A stretch of 64,000 bases of DNA from Roseivirga echinicomitans (GCF_001592935.1 NZ_LRDB01000050.1:62001-126000); one strand, 5' to 3'. Positions 26,360 to 35,299 are shown, counted from the stretch's first letter. Numbers and translations are program-made. Notes: generated from the letters alone by a model not told the origin.

Positions 26360-27772
26360 ATGAAAATAGATCAAATTTACACCGGATGCTTGGCTCAAGG
26401 AGCCTACTATATTGAAAGCAATGGAGAAGTGGCAATCATAGATCCGCTTCGAGAAACGCAAACATATATCGATAGAGCAGCTAAAGATGGCGCAAAGATT
26501 AAGTATGTTTTCGAAACACATTTCCATGCCGACTTTGTATCTGGCCATTTAGACCTTGCCAGCAAAACAGGTGCTACTATAATCTACGGACCAGGCGCAA
26601 CGACCAATTTCGAAATTCATGAGGCGAAAGACGGTGAGATTTTCGAATTGGGTAATGTAAAGTTCAAAGTGCTGCATACACCAGGCCACACACAAGAAAG
26701 CTCAAGCTATTTACTCCTTGATGAAAACGGGAAAGAAAAAGCCTTATTCAGTGGTGATACCCTATTTATTGGTGATGTTGGAAGACCCGATTTGGCCATT
26801 AAATCTGATTTAACGAAAGAGGATTTAGCCGGCATGTTATTCGATAGTCTTCGAAATAAAATTATGCCCTTACCAGACGATGTAATTGTTTATCCAGCAC
26901 ATGGCGCGGGCTCTGCCTGTGGTAAAAACATGAGCAAGGAGACTTCCGATACACTAGGTAATCAAAAGAAAGTGAATTATGCACTTCGTGCGAATATGAC
27001 GCGTGAAGAGTTTATAAAAGAAGTTACCACGGGTATTTTACCTCCGCCACAGTACTTTCAGAAAAATGCCATGTTAAACAAAACGGGAGCTTCTGGTTTA
27101 GATGAAATTCTCGAAAAGGGAAGTGTTCCTTTAGATGTAGAAACATTTGAAGCCATAGCAAACCATGAAGAAGCTTTGATTTTAGATACCCGTAAGCAAG
27201 GTGACTTCAAGGACGGTTTTATTCCCAACTCTATATTTATTGGTATCGATGGAAGTTTCGCCCCTTGGGTGGGAGCATTAATTACAGACTTAAAACAGCC
27301 TATTATTTTCTTGGCTGAAGAAGGCAGAGAAGAAGAAGTCGTGACACGATTATCTAGAGTAGGTTACGACAATACTTTGGGCTATCTGAAAGGCGGAATT
27401 GAGGCATGGAAGAAGGCAGGTAAAGAAATTGATACTATTGAATCTATTCCAGCTACTCAGTTAGCAGAAGAGTTTAAGTCTGGCGATTTGAATGTGCTTG
27501 ACGTAAGAAACCCTACTGAGTACTCTTCAGAGCATATTGATGGTGCCGAAAACGTGGCGCTTGATTACATTAATGAAAACATGGGTAAAATCAGCAAGGA
27601 CAAATCTTACCACATTCATTGTGCAGGAGGGTATCGTTCCATGATTTTCTCTTCAATACTGAAGGCAAGAGGTTTCGATAAGGTAATTGATGTAGCGGGA
27701 GGCTTTAAAGCTATCAGCGAAACTGATTTACCAGTAACAAATTTCGTTTGTCCTACGACACTTAATAAGTAA
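26360..27772 (+). CDS. Persulfide dioxygenase-like MBL hydrolase with two rhodanese domains
   Basis: A 470-aa cytoplasmic protein. The N-terminal metallo-beta-lactamase domain (about 1-240) has THFHADFVSGH (H54, H56, D58, H63), a later HTPGHT and SGDTLFIGDVGRPD, the pattern of ETHE1/BLH-type glutathione persulfide dioxygenases, which oxidise sulfane sulfur to sulfite. Two rhodanese domains follow: the first (about 255-355) has no cysteine at its loop (IIFLAEEGREEE) and is probably structural; the second (about 370-460) has the active Cys421 in HCAGGYRS and could move sulfur between persulfide and sulfite, giving thiosulfate. It sits at the head of a run of sulfur transport and oxidation genes. 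Confidence 0.92.
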   Translation: MKIDQIYTGCLAQGAYYIESNGEVAIIDPLRETQTYIDRAAKDGAKIKYVFETHFHADFVSGHLDLASKTGATIIYGPGATTNFEIHEAKDGEIFELGNVKFKVLHTPGHTQESSSYLLLDENGKEKALFSGDTLFIGDVGRPDLAIKSDLTKEDLAGMLFDSLRNKIMPLPDDVIVYPAHGAGSACGKNMSKETSDTLGNQKKVNYALRANMTREEFIKEVTTGILPPPQYFQKNAMLNKTGASGLDEILEKGSVPLDVETFEAIANHEEALILDTRKQGDFKDGFIPNSIFIGIDGSFAPWVGALITDLKQPIIFLAEEGREEEVVTRLSRVGYDNTLGYLKGGIEAWKKAGKEIDTIESIPATQLAEEFKSGDLNVLDVRNPTEYSSEHIDGAENVALDYINENMGKISKDKSYHIHCAGGYRSMIFSSILKARGFDKVIDVAGGFKAISETDLPVTNFVCPTTLNK

Positions 27773-27797
27773 CCCTTTAGAAAAAGGAAACTATTCT

Positions 27798-27847
27798 TCC
27801 AGCTACTTTTGGCCAACCTTGGTCTAAGAGTAGCTGGATTTATTTTA
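27798..27847 (+). terminator. Hairpin with T-rich tail inside the sulfur operon (possible attenuator)
   Basis: Perfect 10-bp stem TCCAGCTACT/AGTAGCTGGA (27798-27807, 27829-27838), with an inner GGCCAA/TTGGTC stem, followed by TTTATTTTA. It lies between the hydrolase and the first YeeE-type gene and could reduce, but not necessarily end, read-through. Confidence 0.6.
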
Positions 27848-27866
27848 TACTCATTTCAACTCTTTT

Positions 27867-28442
27867 ATGAACAATTTTATTGAGCTGATCAGCTCACCAT
27901 GGCCATGGTGGATTGCAGGTCCAGCTATTGCATTGTTAATGTTTGCCTTAATCTATTTCGGAAATAGTTTTGGTTTTTCTGCTAATTTCAGAACCATCTG
28001 CTCCATGTTTGGGGCGGGGAAATCTTGCGACTTTTTTGATTTTGATTGGAAAAAGCAGACTTGGAATCTAGTGTTTGCATTAGGTGCCATTCTTGGCGGA
28101 TTCATTGCCAGCCAATACTTGACATCTGGAGATGCCATTGCGCTTTCAGAAAATACCATTACCGAACTTGAAGGCTACGGTTTAGAAAACGTTGGGGCGG
28201 ATATGGTACCTATGTCCATCTTTAATTTTGAAGCACTGTTGACTTTAAAAGGTTTCGTATTTATAGTGTTAGGTGGCTTCTTTGTTGGCTTCGGAACTCG
28301 CTATGCAGGTGGTTGTACTTCTGGTCATGCTATCTCAGGCTTAAGCGATTTGCAGCCTGCTTCGCTAATCGCAGTCATAGGCTTCTTTATTGGAGGTCTT
28401 ACTATCACTTACTTTGTTCTTCCTTCAATATTAGCCCTTTAA
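27867..28442 (+). CDS. YeeE/YedE-family (TsuA-like) thiosulfate permease, larger subunit-like protein
   Basis: A 191-aa membrane protein with about five hydrophobic segments, corresponding to half of a full-length YeeE/TsuA. Conserved cysteine motifs are GAGKSCDFFDFDW (C50 region) and YAGGCTSGHAISG. In the E. coli/Spirochaeta YeeE (TsuA) transporter such inward cysteines relay thiosulfate through the membrane. Bacteroidota often split the transporter into two short genes, as here with the next gene 10 bp downstream. Thiosulfate specificity is inferred from the family and neighbours. Confidence 0.9.
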   Translation: MNNFIELISSPWPWWIAGPAIALLMFALIYFGNSFGFSANFRTICSMFGAGKSCDFFDFDWKKQTWNLVFALGAILGGFIASQYLTSGDAIALSENTITELEGYGLENVGADMVPMSIFNFEALLTLKGFVFIVLGGFFVGFGTRYAGGCTSGHAISGLSDLQPASLIAVIGFFIGGLTITYFVLPSILAL

Positions 28443-28452
28443 ACTACTGATA

Positions 28453-28866
28453 ATGAAATACTTTAAATACTTAGTTTTAGGAGTAGTATTCGGAATAACA
28501 TTAACGAAAGCTGAACTTATTTCATGGTACAGAATTTATGAAATGTTCCGCTTTCAATCTTTCCATATGTATGGCGTAATTGGTTCAGCGGTGGTGACGG
28601 GAATTATAATTACCCAAATAATCAAACGAACCAAAATGAAAGACGCTCAGGGAAAAACCGTTGTTATTGCTCCCAAGCAGTTCTCAATTTGGCGATATCT
28701 TCTAGGGGGAATCATATTCGGTTTTGGCTGGGCCTTAACGGGCGCTTGCCCAGGCCCAATGTTTATTTTGGCTGGTAATGGTGTGTTTGTTATTTTCGTG
28801 GCCATTGCATCGGGGCTATCTGGCACTTATGTTTACGGAAAAATAAGACATAAACTTCCACATTAG
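28453..28866 (+). CDS. YeeE/YedE-family (DUF6691) thiosulfate permease partner
   Basis: A 137-aa membrane protein with four hydrophobic segments and the motif GWALTGACPGPMFILAGNG, whose Cys matches the second cysteine site of full-length YeeE. It is the usual partner of the preceding YeeE gene, 10 bp upstream; the porin-like gene starts 5 bp downstream. The pair probably forms one thiosulfate channel-like transporter. Confidence 0.88.
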   Translation: MKYFKYLVLGVVFGITLTKAELISWYRIYEMFRFQSFHMYGVIGSAVVTGIIITQIIKRTKMKDAQGKTVVIAPKQFSIWRYLLGGIIFGFGWALTGACPGPMFILAGNGVFVIFVAIASGLSGTYVYGKIRHKLPH

Positions 28867-28871
28867 AAACC

Positions 28872-30221
28872 ATGAAACGAACTCGATCTCTATTCTTGAT
28901 CTGCTTTTTTATTCTTCCATTTATAGCTGTTTTGGCTCAAGAAGGAGAAAAAGAGCGTGGCTTTTGGTCCGCAGAGGTGACTACTCGTTATATGCAAACT
29001 TCCAACAAAGGAAGCCTAGAAGACTTCTCCATTTTGGCTTCTTATGGTAGAGTTGGCTACCATATTAAACTGCGTGATTGGCTTAAATTTGGTGTTTCAG
29101 GAAATGGACTGGTTCATTATGGAACGGGTGGTATTGATAAAAGAGATCAAACAACAGGCTCAGGGCCAATTTACGAGACTAACCTTTGGAATAGTAGATT
29201 GATGTCGGGATCAACAGAATTCAGTCTACCAGAGTTTTACCTCGACTTCAAATTCGATAGTCATTTAATAAGAGTAGGGAGGTTTATTGAAGATACACCC
29301 CTGATAAATGGTGAAGGCTGGCCATTTCCAAATGCCATCAAAGGGCTATGGTATAAGTACTCGTCTGTGGAAGGTTTTAATGCGGAAGCTGGTTTTATAG
29401 ACAGGATTTCTTCCCGGTTCACTGGTGAATTTCAGAATGTCGGAAACACATTGGGTGCTGGCGGCATTGGTGTGGGAACAGACGGCAATAGCAGCCAATA
29501 CCGAGATGTAACGGAGTCTGATTATATAGCCATCGTGAAATTGGGCTATCGCTTTTCTAGTGGATTGGATTTAGCTCTTTGGAATTATTACACCGACAAT
29601 ATTTCGAATACAATTTTTACAGAAGCTAAATTCGATTTAGGATCGGATAAGGATTGGCATATTTCTAGCCAGTTTATTTATCAAAGCAAAGTAGGAGACG
29701 GGGGAAATAATTCTGGGGTACTTCAATACAAAGCAGACGAATCTGCTAACGGTTTTGGATTCATGGTAAAGAAAGACATTTCGAAAAGTGCTGTATCTTT
29801 AGCCTTTACAAGGATTGGAGACGGAGGCCGACTGCTCTTACCTAGAGAATGGGGAAAAGAACCTTTCTATACTTTTCAGCGAAGAACTCGTGTTGAGGGA
29901 TTTAGTGATGTAACAGCCGTTGCTTTAAAATGGGAGAGCAACTATGATAAGGAAAACTATAAGTTGAGCATGTTTTCAAGTCTAGGTTATCACAGCTTAC
30001 CAGATCCTGCTGATGCATCTAAAAGCAAATATCAAGTGCCATCAACGGCACATTTAGATGGTTCAATTAAGTATAGTCCTAAAAATAAGCTCTTTGGTTT
30101 TTCAGCGGAGCTATACTTGGCAGGTCGATTTTTGGCCGGAGAAACGGTTTCAAACCCCGCTTATCTAATTAATCGTGCCGATTTCTTTCATTCTGACCTG
30201 ATTTTAAGCTACATTTTCTAA
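28872..30221 (+). CDS. Outer-membrane porin-like beta-barrel (OprD-type) in sulfur operon
   Basis: A 449-aa exported protein. Signal peptide to VLAQEGEKE, then alternating amphipathic strands throughout and a C-terminal aromatic strand ending SDLILSYIF, the hallmark of an outer-membrane barrel. Segments RVGRFIEDTPLINGEGWPF and REWGKEPFYTFQRRTRVEGFSD resemble OprD-family specific porins of Bacteroidota. There is no TonB box or plug. It is sandwiched between the YeeE-type pair (5 bp) and the TsdA-like cytochrome (9 bp), so it probably passes thiosulfate or tetrathionate across the outer membrane; that assignment rests on context. Confidence 0.75.
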   Translation: MKRTRSLFLICFFILPFIAVLAQEGEKERGFWSAEVTTRYMQTSNKGSLEDFSILASYGRVGYHIKLRDWLKFGVSGNGLVHYGTGGIDKRDQTTGSGPIYETNLWNSRLMSGSTEFSLPEFYLDFKFDSHLIRVGRFIEDTPLINGEGWPFPNAIKGLWYKYSSVEGFNAEAGFIDRISSRFTGEFQNVGNTLGAGGIGVGTDGNSSQYRDVTESDYIAIVKLGYRFSSGLDLALWNYYTDNISNTIFTEAKFDLGSDKDWHISSQFIYQSKVGDGGNNSGVLQYKADESANGFGFMVKKDISKSAVSLAFTRIGDGGRLLLPREWGKEPFYTFQRRTRVEGFSDVTAVALKWESNYDKENYKLSMFSSLGYHSLPDPADASKSKYQVPSTAHLDGSIKYSPKNKLFGFSAELYLAGRFLAGETVSNPAYLINRADFFHSDLILSYIF

Positions 30222-30230
30222 AATTAGAGA

Positions 30231-31256
30231 ATGAACCCTATTGAAGGAATAAAAGCGATTAGTAAAATCCTAAAGCTGATACTATCGGTTTTAGTAGTGC
30301 TTATTGTGTTTGTTTTCATGCTCCAATTTAACCCCGAAGCATTTCAATCTAAGAAAGTTGACCCTGCCAACTGGAAACCTCGTTCGGTACTTACTGACTT
30401 AGAAGGTGAAAGTCAGGCTCCTCTGATCAAGTTTGGTCATGAGCTGATTATTAAAACACCACAATTCATTGGCCCTATGTCAGCCGATGAACGTAAGCGC
30501 TTGGCAGGTAATAACCTCACCTGCCAAAACTGTCATTTAGAAGCAGGTACAAAACCAGGAGCTGGCTCTTTTGTTGGGGTGTTTAATCGTTTTCCCCAAT
30601 TCCGCGGGAGAGAAAATATCATAGGAACACTCGAGGAACGCATTAATGGTTGTATGCAACGCAGCATGAATGGCGATACTTTGCCAGAAATCAGCCTAGA
30701 AATGAAGGCCATAATTGCTTATATCAAATGGGTGAGTGAAGATGTTCCTGAGGAAAAAGTTGACATATATAAGGGGTTTGTTAAGGTTGAATTGCCCGAT
30801 GTAAAGGCTGATCTTTTGATTGGAAAATCTGTTTATGAGAAAACCTGTGTTAGCTGTCATGGCCCAGACGGACAAGGAGTGAGGCTTAGCGAAAACAGTC
30901 TGTATCAATATCCACCGCTGTGGGGGAGCGACACGTTTAATGATGGCGCAGGAATGCATCGAATCATTACCGCAGCAGAGTTCATTAAGGGAAATATGCC
31001 ATACTTGCAAGCCACTTGGGACAATCCAGTATTATCTGATGATGAGGCCTATCATGTGGCCGCTTATATCAACAGTTTCGATCGACCTGAAAAGACAAAT
31101 AAGGAACTGGATTTTCCTGATAAAAAACTCAAGCCCGTTTCTACGCCTTATGGGCCATGGGCGGATACTTTTTCTGCAGAACAACATAAATACGGTCCTT
31201 TTCAGCCTATAATGGCTTATTACGAAAAGGAATTCGGCATGAAGAAATCGAAATAG
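30231..31256 (+). CDS. tsdA: Membrane-anchored diheme cytochrome c, thiosulfate dehydrogenase (TsdA)-like
   Basis: A 341-aa protein anchored by an N-terminal membrane helix (about 15-37) and otherwise periplasmic. Two CxxCH haem sites are present: CQNCH at 98-102 and CVSCH at 206-210. Between them is the TsdA-type segment ERINGCMQRSMNGD, whose Cys141 corresponds to the unusual axial haem ligand of TsdA active sites. HLEAGTKPGAGSFVG and the later GNMPYLQATW, with a Met ligand for the second haem, also fit. TsdA couples two thiosulfates to tetrathionate with release of two electrons. Last gene of the sulfur operon. Homology to SoxA-like or other diheme cytochromes is the main alternative. Confidence 0.85.
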   Translation: MNPIEGIKAISKILKLILSVLVVLIVFVFMLQFNPEAFQSKKVDPANWKPRSVLTDLEGESQAPLIKFGHELIIKTPQFIGPMSADERKRLAGNNLTCQNCHLEAGTKPGAGSFVGVFNRFPQFRGRENIIGTLEERINGCMQRSMNGDTLPEISLEMKAIIAYIKWVSEDVPEEKVDIYKGFVKVELPDVKADLLIGKSVYEKTCVSCHGPDGQGVRLSENSLYQYPPLWGSDTFNDGAGMHRIITAAEFIKGNMPYLQATWDNPVLSDDEAYHVAAYINSFDRPEKTNKELDFPDKKLKPVSTPYGPWADTFSAEQHKYGPFQPIMAYYEKEFGMKKSK

Positions 31257-31339
31257 TAGGCTAGATTCTTTAGCCTACAATGGGTTTTGGCTTTGTGTAT
31301 AATCTAAATCTGTATAGCTTTAGGAAACAACCTTAAACC

Positions 31340-32692
31340 ATGAAGACTTTATTGACACTCGCATTGCTGGCCTTTGCTGTTTTACCTACCTATTCTCAAG
31401 CCAGTAGTACCCATATTCTTTCAATGAAAGACAGGGCTGAAACCATTGATCGGTTACTGGAAGATAAAATTCAGAACTACCTTCCTGAAATAATGAGAAG
31501 GGAAGGAGTAGACATGTGGGTGGTGATGTCTAGAGAGTACAATGAAGACCCCGTGATAAAGACTTTATTGCCAGCTACTTGGTTGGCTGCCCGAAGAAGA
31601 ACAATCCTTATTATGTTCGATCGGGGTGAAAAGGAAGGAATCGAATCGATTGCTGTAGCTCGATACGATGTGGGCTCAAGTTTTAAAAGCTCATGGAATC
31701 CAGAAGAACAGCCTGACCAATGGGCGCGTGTGGCTGAGATTATCAGAGAAAGAAATCCGAAGAAGATAGCCGTCAATAAGTCAAAGCACTTCGGCATCAC
31801 CGATGGGGTGGTGGCTACGGATTTAGAAGAGTTTACAGCCGCTTTAGACAAGAAAGATCAAGCCAAAATTACCTCAGCAGAGAAAGTAGCCATTGGTTGG
31901 TTAGAAACGCGTACAGAGGCAGAAATGGCTATTTACCCTCATATCGTGCGTATTTCACACATGATTATTCAAGAAGCTTTTTCAGATAAGGTAATTACAC
32001 CGGGAGTAACCACTACCGAGGATGTCGTATGGTGGATGCGAGACAAAGTAATAGAGTTGGGGCTACAAACATGGTTTCATCCCACCATCGATGTGCAACG
32101 CGCTGACCCAGAGAGCTTCGATCATTTACGCACTTTTTCAAAACGACCAGAAAAGAATGTGATACTACCTGGAGATTTATTGCACTGCGATTTCGGCATT
32201 ACCTATTTAAGGCTCAACACCGACCAACAACAACACGCTTATGTATTAAGACCTGGCGAAAATGAAGTGCCATCCTATTTAAAGGCTGCTTTCAAAAACG
32301 GGAACCGTCTTCAAGACATCTTCACTAATAACTTTAAAGAGGGGAGAACAGGGAATGAAGTATTGAAAATGTCTCGTGAGCAAGCGATTGCGGAAGGTAT
32401 TAAACCCTCAATTTACACCCATCCAATTGGCTATCATGGTCACGCTTCTGGTACTACTTTAGGGATGTGGGATTCACAGGGGGGAGTACCAGTTACAGGC
32501 GATTATCCTTTGCACTTGAATACGGCTTATTCGATTGAATTAAATGCTGCCACCTTTATTCAGGAGTGGAAAAAAGAAATTCGAATAATGTTGGAAGAAG
32601 AGGCCTTTTTCGATAAATCGGGTATTTGGTATATTGATGGTCGTCAGAATGAAATCATGACCATTCCGAGAATACCAGCCAGGTCCAAATAA
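31340..32692 (+). CDS. Secreted M24-family metallopeptidase (Xaa-Pro aminopeptidase-like)
   Basis: A 450-aa exported peptidase. Signal peptide to YSQASST, a creatinase-type N-terminal domain (about 40-190, MWVVMSREYNEDP), then a pita-bread catalytic domain with dinuclear metal ligands in HCDFGITYLRLNTD (both Asp), THPIGYHGHASG (His), SIELNAAT (Glu) and a late EEEAFF (Glu). The family removes N-terminal residues before proline or cleaves dipeptides. An inverted repeat, GTAGGCTA/TAGCCTAC at 31256-31278, lies between it and the cytochrome but has no T tail. The gene probably has its own promoter. Confidence 0.9.
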   Translation: MKTLLTLALLAFAVLPTYSQASSTHILSMKDRAETIDRLLEDKIQNYLPEIMRREGVDMWVVMSREYNEDPVIKTLLPATWLAARRRTILIMFDRGEKEGIESIAVARYDVGSSFKSSWNPEEQPDQWARVAEIIRERNPKKIAVNKSKHFGITDGVVATDLEEFTAALDKKDQAKITSAEKVAIGWLETRTEAEMAIYPHIVRISHMIIQEAFSDKVITPGVTTTEDVVWWMRDKVIELGLQTWFHPTIDVQRADPESFDHLRTFSKRPEKNVILPGDLLHCDFGITYLRLNTDQQQHAYVLRPGENEVPSYLKAAFKNGNRLQDIFTNNFKEGRTGNEVLKMSREQAIAEGIKPSIYTHPIGYHGHASGTTLGMWDSQGGVPVTGDYPLHLNTAYSIELNAATFIQEWKKEIRIMLEEEAFFDKSGIWYIDGRQNEIMTIPRIPARSK

Positions 32693-32717
32693 GTCTTAAG
32701 TTGATTAGCTTCAGCAA

Positions 32718-33296
32718 ATGAAAAAGCAGCAAAAGGGTTTCTATAACTACTTTACTAAAAACCTGATCAAGGGCTTTCTTTATTTGGCTGTTCTTGTCAT
32801 TCTCATCATTATTTTTAAAAACTACTTTCAAGAACAGCATGACGCCATAGAACATTGGGTCTCCGATGACTACGGTATGATGCTGGTTATCTTTCTGATC
32901 TCTGAAATTTTCGTAGGGATTCTTCCTCCCGAACTTTTTATGATATGGTCTATTGACGATCCTATGATGACGTATATAGGAATAGTGGCCACAATGACTG
33001 TTATCTCGCTTTTCGCAGGTTGGGTTAACTATTGGGTTGGAAAAAAAATAAGTACCAAACGTTTCTTTCATCGTATTTTTAAAAGGCGACTGCGTAAATT
33101 CCAGAGACGCTATGAGCAATATGGGGGAGGTTTTATAGTGGTGGCAGCCTTAACGCCATTGCCGTTCTCTTTGATCAGCTTATTTACAGGCTCAATGTCA
33201 TACCCAGCTAAAAAGTATATGGTTTATTCTTCCTTCAGGATACTCAGGTTTATTGTCTACGGCATTATTGTTTGGCATTTAGAAGGAGTGATCTAA
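32718..33296 (+). CDS. VTT/DedA-like integral membrane protein
   Basis: A 192-aa inner-membrane protein with a basic N-terminus, a membrane segment near 17-38, further segments at about 52-72, 85-105 and 165-185, and a strongly basic loop (KKISTKRFFHRIFKRRLRKF). The core FIVVAALTPLPFSLISLFTGSMSYPAKKY resembles VTT (VMP1/TMEM41/DedA, SNARE-associated) proteins, some of which flip phospholipids or undecaprenyl phosphate. It starts 25 bp after the M24 peptidase and is probably co-transcribed. Specific function unknown. Confidence 0.75.
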   Translation: MKKQQKGFYNYFTKNLIKGFLYLAVLVILIIIFKNYFQEQHDAIEHWVSDDYGMMLVIFLISEIFVGILPPELFMIWSIDDPMMTYIGIVATMTVISLFAGWVNYWVGKKISTKRFFHRIFKRRLRKFQRRYEQYGGGFIVVAALTPLPFSLISLFTGSMSYPAKKYMVYSSFRILRFIVYGIIVWHLEGVI

Positions 33297-33320
33297 GTAT
33301 TCATTTAGAGTTTTCGCCTT

Positions 33321-34418
33321 TTATCTATCTAGAATCAGGTCCATAATAATAGGCAAATGATCACTATAGCCCCCAATGTATTTTGGTCCTTGGTATGTTC
33401 TGAATGGTCTCCTTGCCCCAGTGGCTCCTTCCATAATTAGAAAGTCCATATCGAATATTTGGGCGGTTCGATTAGCTATTCTGGTTTTCGATTGCTTCAG
33501 CAGTAAGTTGCCTGAAACCACAAACTGATCCAGAATACCCCATTTGTTTTCGAAGCTATGGGTGCCAGTTACAAATCTAAGGTCATACATCAGATTGAAG
33601 AGGTCTGTAGATTTTAGGGAATTTATATCGGTGTTAACGGCCAATCCATTCAGCATACTTTCTTCTTCTGGTTCGTCATTAAAGTCACCAGTAATTACAA
33701 TGTGAGCATTGGAGTTTAACCTTAGCAATGAATCTGCTTTCGACCTTACAAACTGAGCAGCAAACATACGCTTTGGTTGAGTCTCAAATTCACCACCAAA
33801 CTTTGAAGGCCAGTGGTTTACAAAAAAGTGGAGTGTATCTCGGTTGGGCATCTCCATAACCGCATGTAGAATGTCTCGCGTACGGCTTGCTGTATCGAAG
33901 GGAAAGTTGAGTACATAGAATTCGTAATTGAGTAATTTAAGCCTGTCCGGTCTGTAAATAGCTGCCACATCAATTCCTCGAGCATCCCGTGAGTCTTTAT
34001 GGATGATTTCGTAGCCTAAGGGCTTGAGCTGAGTAAACTGGGTTAGCGACTCTAAGACATACCTATTTTCAACTTCGCATAAACCAATTAACTCGGGAGC
34101 ACCCCAGCCCCCCATGGCCAGAATAGTTTTGGCCAATTTATTCTGTTTTTCAGTATAGCGGGCTTTGGTCCAGTAATGATCTCCGCGGGGCAAGAACTGT
34201 TCGTCAATCGTCAGGCTGTCATCGAAGTAATCGAAAAGGTTTTCTACATTGTAAAAGGCAAGCCTGATTCTTTCTTCATTTCTTGGGCTTGGGTCGAAGG
34301 ATTCACTGGCCAAATAAGGCTTTTGACCATGAGTGATAAAGGGCACTAGAAATAGACAACTCCATAAGGTGATGTTTATTTTTTGCTTAGAATGCCTAAA
34401 ACACGATTGGTTAATCAT
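33321..34418 (-). CDS. Secreted endonuclease/exonuclease/phosphatase family protein
   Basis: A 365-aa exported protein of the EEP (DNase I-like) superfamily. The long n-region signal sequence ends near ITHGQKP. Catalytic landmarks are RLAFYNVENLFDYFDDS near the start, GLCEVENR (metal-binding Glu), VNHWPSKFGGE (His), VITGDFNDEPEE (Asp/Asn) and the final YSDHLPIIMDL (Asp-His). Such proteins may be extracellular nucleases or phosphodiesterases; the substrate is unknown. It converges with the VTT gene and is divergent from the CvfB-like gene, whose predicted promoter overlaps its first codons. Confidence 0.9.
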   Translation of the reverse strand: MINQSCFRHSKQKINITLWSCLFLVPFITHGQKPYLASESFDPSPRNEERIRLAFYNVENLFDYFDDSLTIDEQFLPRGDHYWTKARYTEKQNKLAKTILAMGGWGAPELIGLCEVENRYVLESLTQFTQLKPLGYEIIHKDSRDARGIDVAAIYRPDRLKLLNYEFYVLNFPFDTASRTRDILHAVMEMPNRDTLHFFVNHWPSKFGGEFETQPKRMFAAQFVRSKADSLLRLNSNAHIVITGDFNDEPEEESMLNGLAVNTDINSLKSTDLFNLMYDLRFVTGTHSFENKWGILDQFVVSGNLLLKQSKTRIANRTAQIFDMDFLIMEGATGARRPFRTYQGPKYIGGYSDHLPIIMDLILDR

Positions 34419-34425
34419 AACTTTG
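34418..34425 (+). promoter_or_regulatory. Predicted -7 element of the CvfB-like gene
   Basis: TAACTTTG fits TAnnTTTG, 38 bases before the ATG at 34463. It begins at the last base of the divergent gene's start codon. No good -33 element is seen. Confidence 0.4.
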
Positions 34426-34462
34426 TCGATTGGTAAACCAAATTAGTAAAAGATAAATCATA

Positions 34463-35299
34463 ATGAGCATGGAAATAGGTAAAAACCACGTATTAAAAGT
34501 AGCTCGTGAAGTAGATTTCGGTCTATACTTGACTAATGGCGAAGAAGATATTCTTTTACCAATGAAATATGTGCCTTCAGACACGAACATTGGAGATGAC
34601 ATTGAAGTGTTTGTTTATGTTGACTCATTGGGACGTCCTATTGCTGTAACTGCTCAGCCTTTTGCTAAGGTCGGTGATATTGCCAGCTTAGAAGTAAAGC
34701 AAGTGTCTAGCGTGGGTGCCTTTATGGATATAGGCTTAGAAAAAGACCTGATGGTTCCTTTCAAGGAACAAGGACAAAGGATGGAGACAGGCCGTAAATA
34801 TGTTGTTAAAGTGCTTTTAGACTTTAAGACCAATCGAATGATTGGTACAACGAAGATTGGTCCATTCCTTAGTGCGCACGAAGACGAGCTCGAAGAGGGA
34901 GAGCAGGTGAAGATTCTTATTTGGCAAGAGACCACTTTGGGCTATAAAGTAGTAATTAACAACAAGTATCAGGGGTTAGTTTTTCATAACGAAATTTTTG
35001 ACCACGTTGAAATTGGTGATGAGCGTTCTGGTTATGTAAAAGCCATTAGAGAGGATGGTAAAATTGATATTTCTTTACAAAAGCAGGGTTACGAAGCTGT
35101 AAAGGACATGAGTCAAGTTGTCCTTGATAAGATTAAAACTACAGGCAGTTTGGCACTAGGAGATAAAAGTAGCCCAGAGGAGATAAAATATAAGCTCGGA
35201 ATGAGCAAAAAGAACTTCAAGAAAATTCTAGGTGGCTTGTATAAATCAGGACAAGTGGAAATCTTTGACCATGAAGTGCGTTTAAAAGCGGAAGGTTAG
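34463..35299 (+). CDS. CvfB-family S1 RNA-binding protein
   Basis: A 278-aa cytoplasmic protein with the CvfB layout: three S1-like beta-barrels (about 5-65, 68-130, 140-212; VLKVAREVDFGLYL, GDIASLEVKQVSSVGAFMDIGL, GDERSGYVKAIREDGKIDISL) and a C-terminal winged helix (about 220-278, PEEIKYKLGMSKKNFKKILGGLYKSGQVEI). CvfB affects virulence-factor expression in Staphylococcus through RNA binding; its role in Bacteroidota is not established. A 9-bp inverted repeat GAAGGTTAG/CTAACCTTC spans its stop codon (35291-35320) but lacks a T tail. Confidence 0.92.
   Translation: MSMEIGKNHVLKVAREVDFGLYLTNGEEDILLPMKYVPSDTNIGDDIEVFVYVDSLGRPIAVTAQPFAKVGDIASLEVKQVSSVGAFMDIGLEKDLMVPFKEQGQRMETGRKYVVKVLLDFKTNRMIGTTKIGPFLSAHEDELEEGEQVKILIWQETTLGYKVVINNKYQGLVFHNEIFDHVEIGDERSGYVKAIREDGKIDISLQKQGYEAVKDMSQVVLDKIKTTGSLALGDKSSPEEIKYKLGMSKKNFKKILGGLYKSGQVEIFDHEVRLKAEG

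Noticed and set aside
31256-31278. GTAGGCTA/TAGCCTAC hairpin as terminator of the sulfur operon
   Set aside because: An 8-bp stem is present but no T run follows; not called a terminator.
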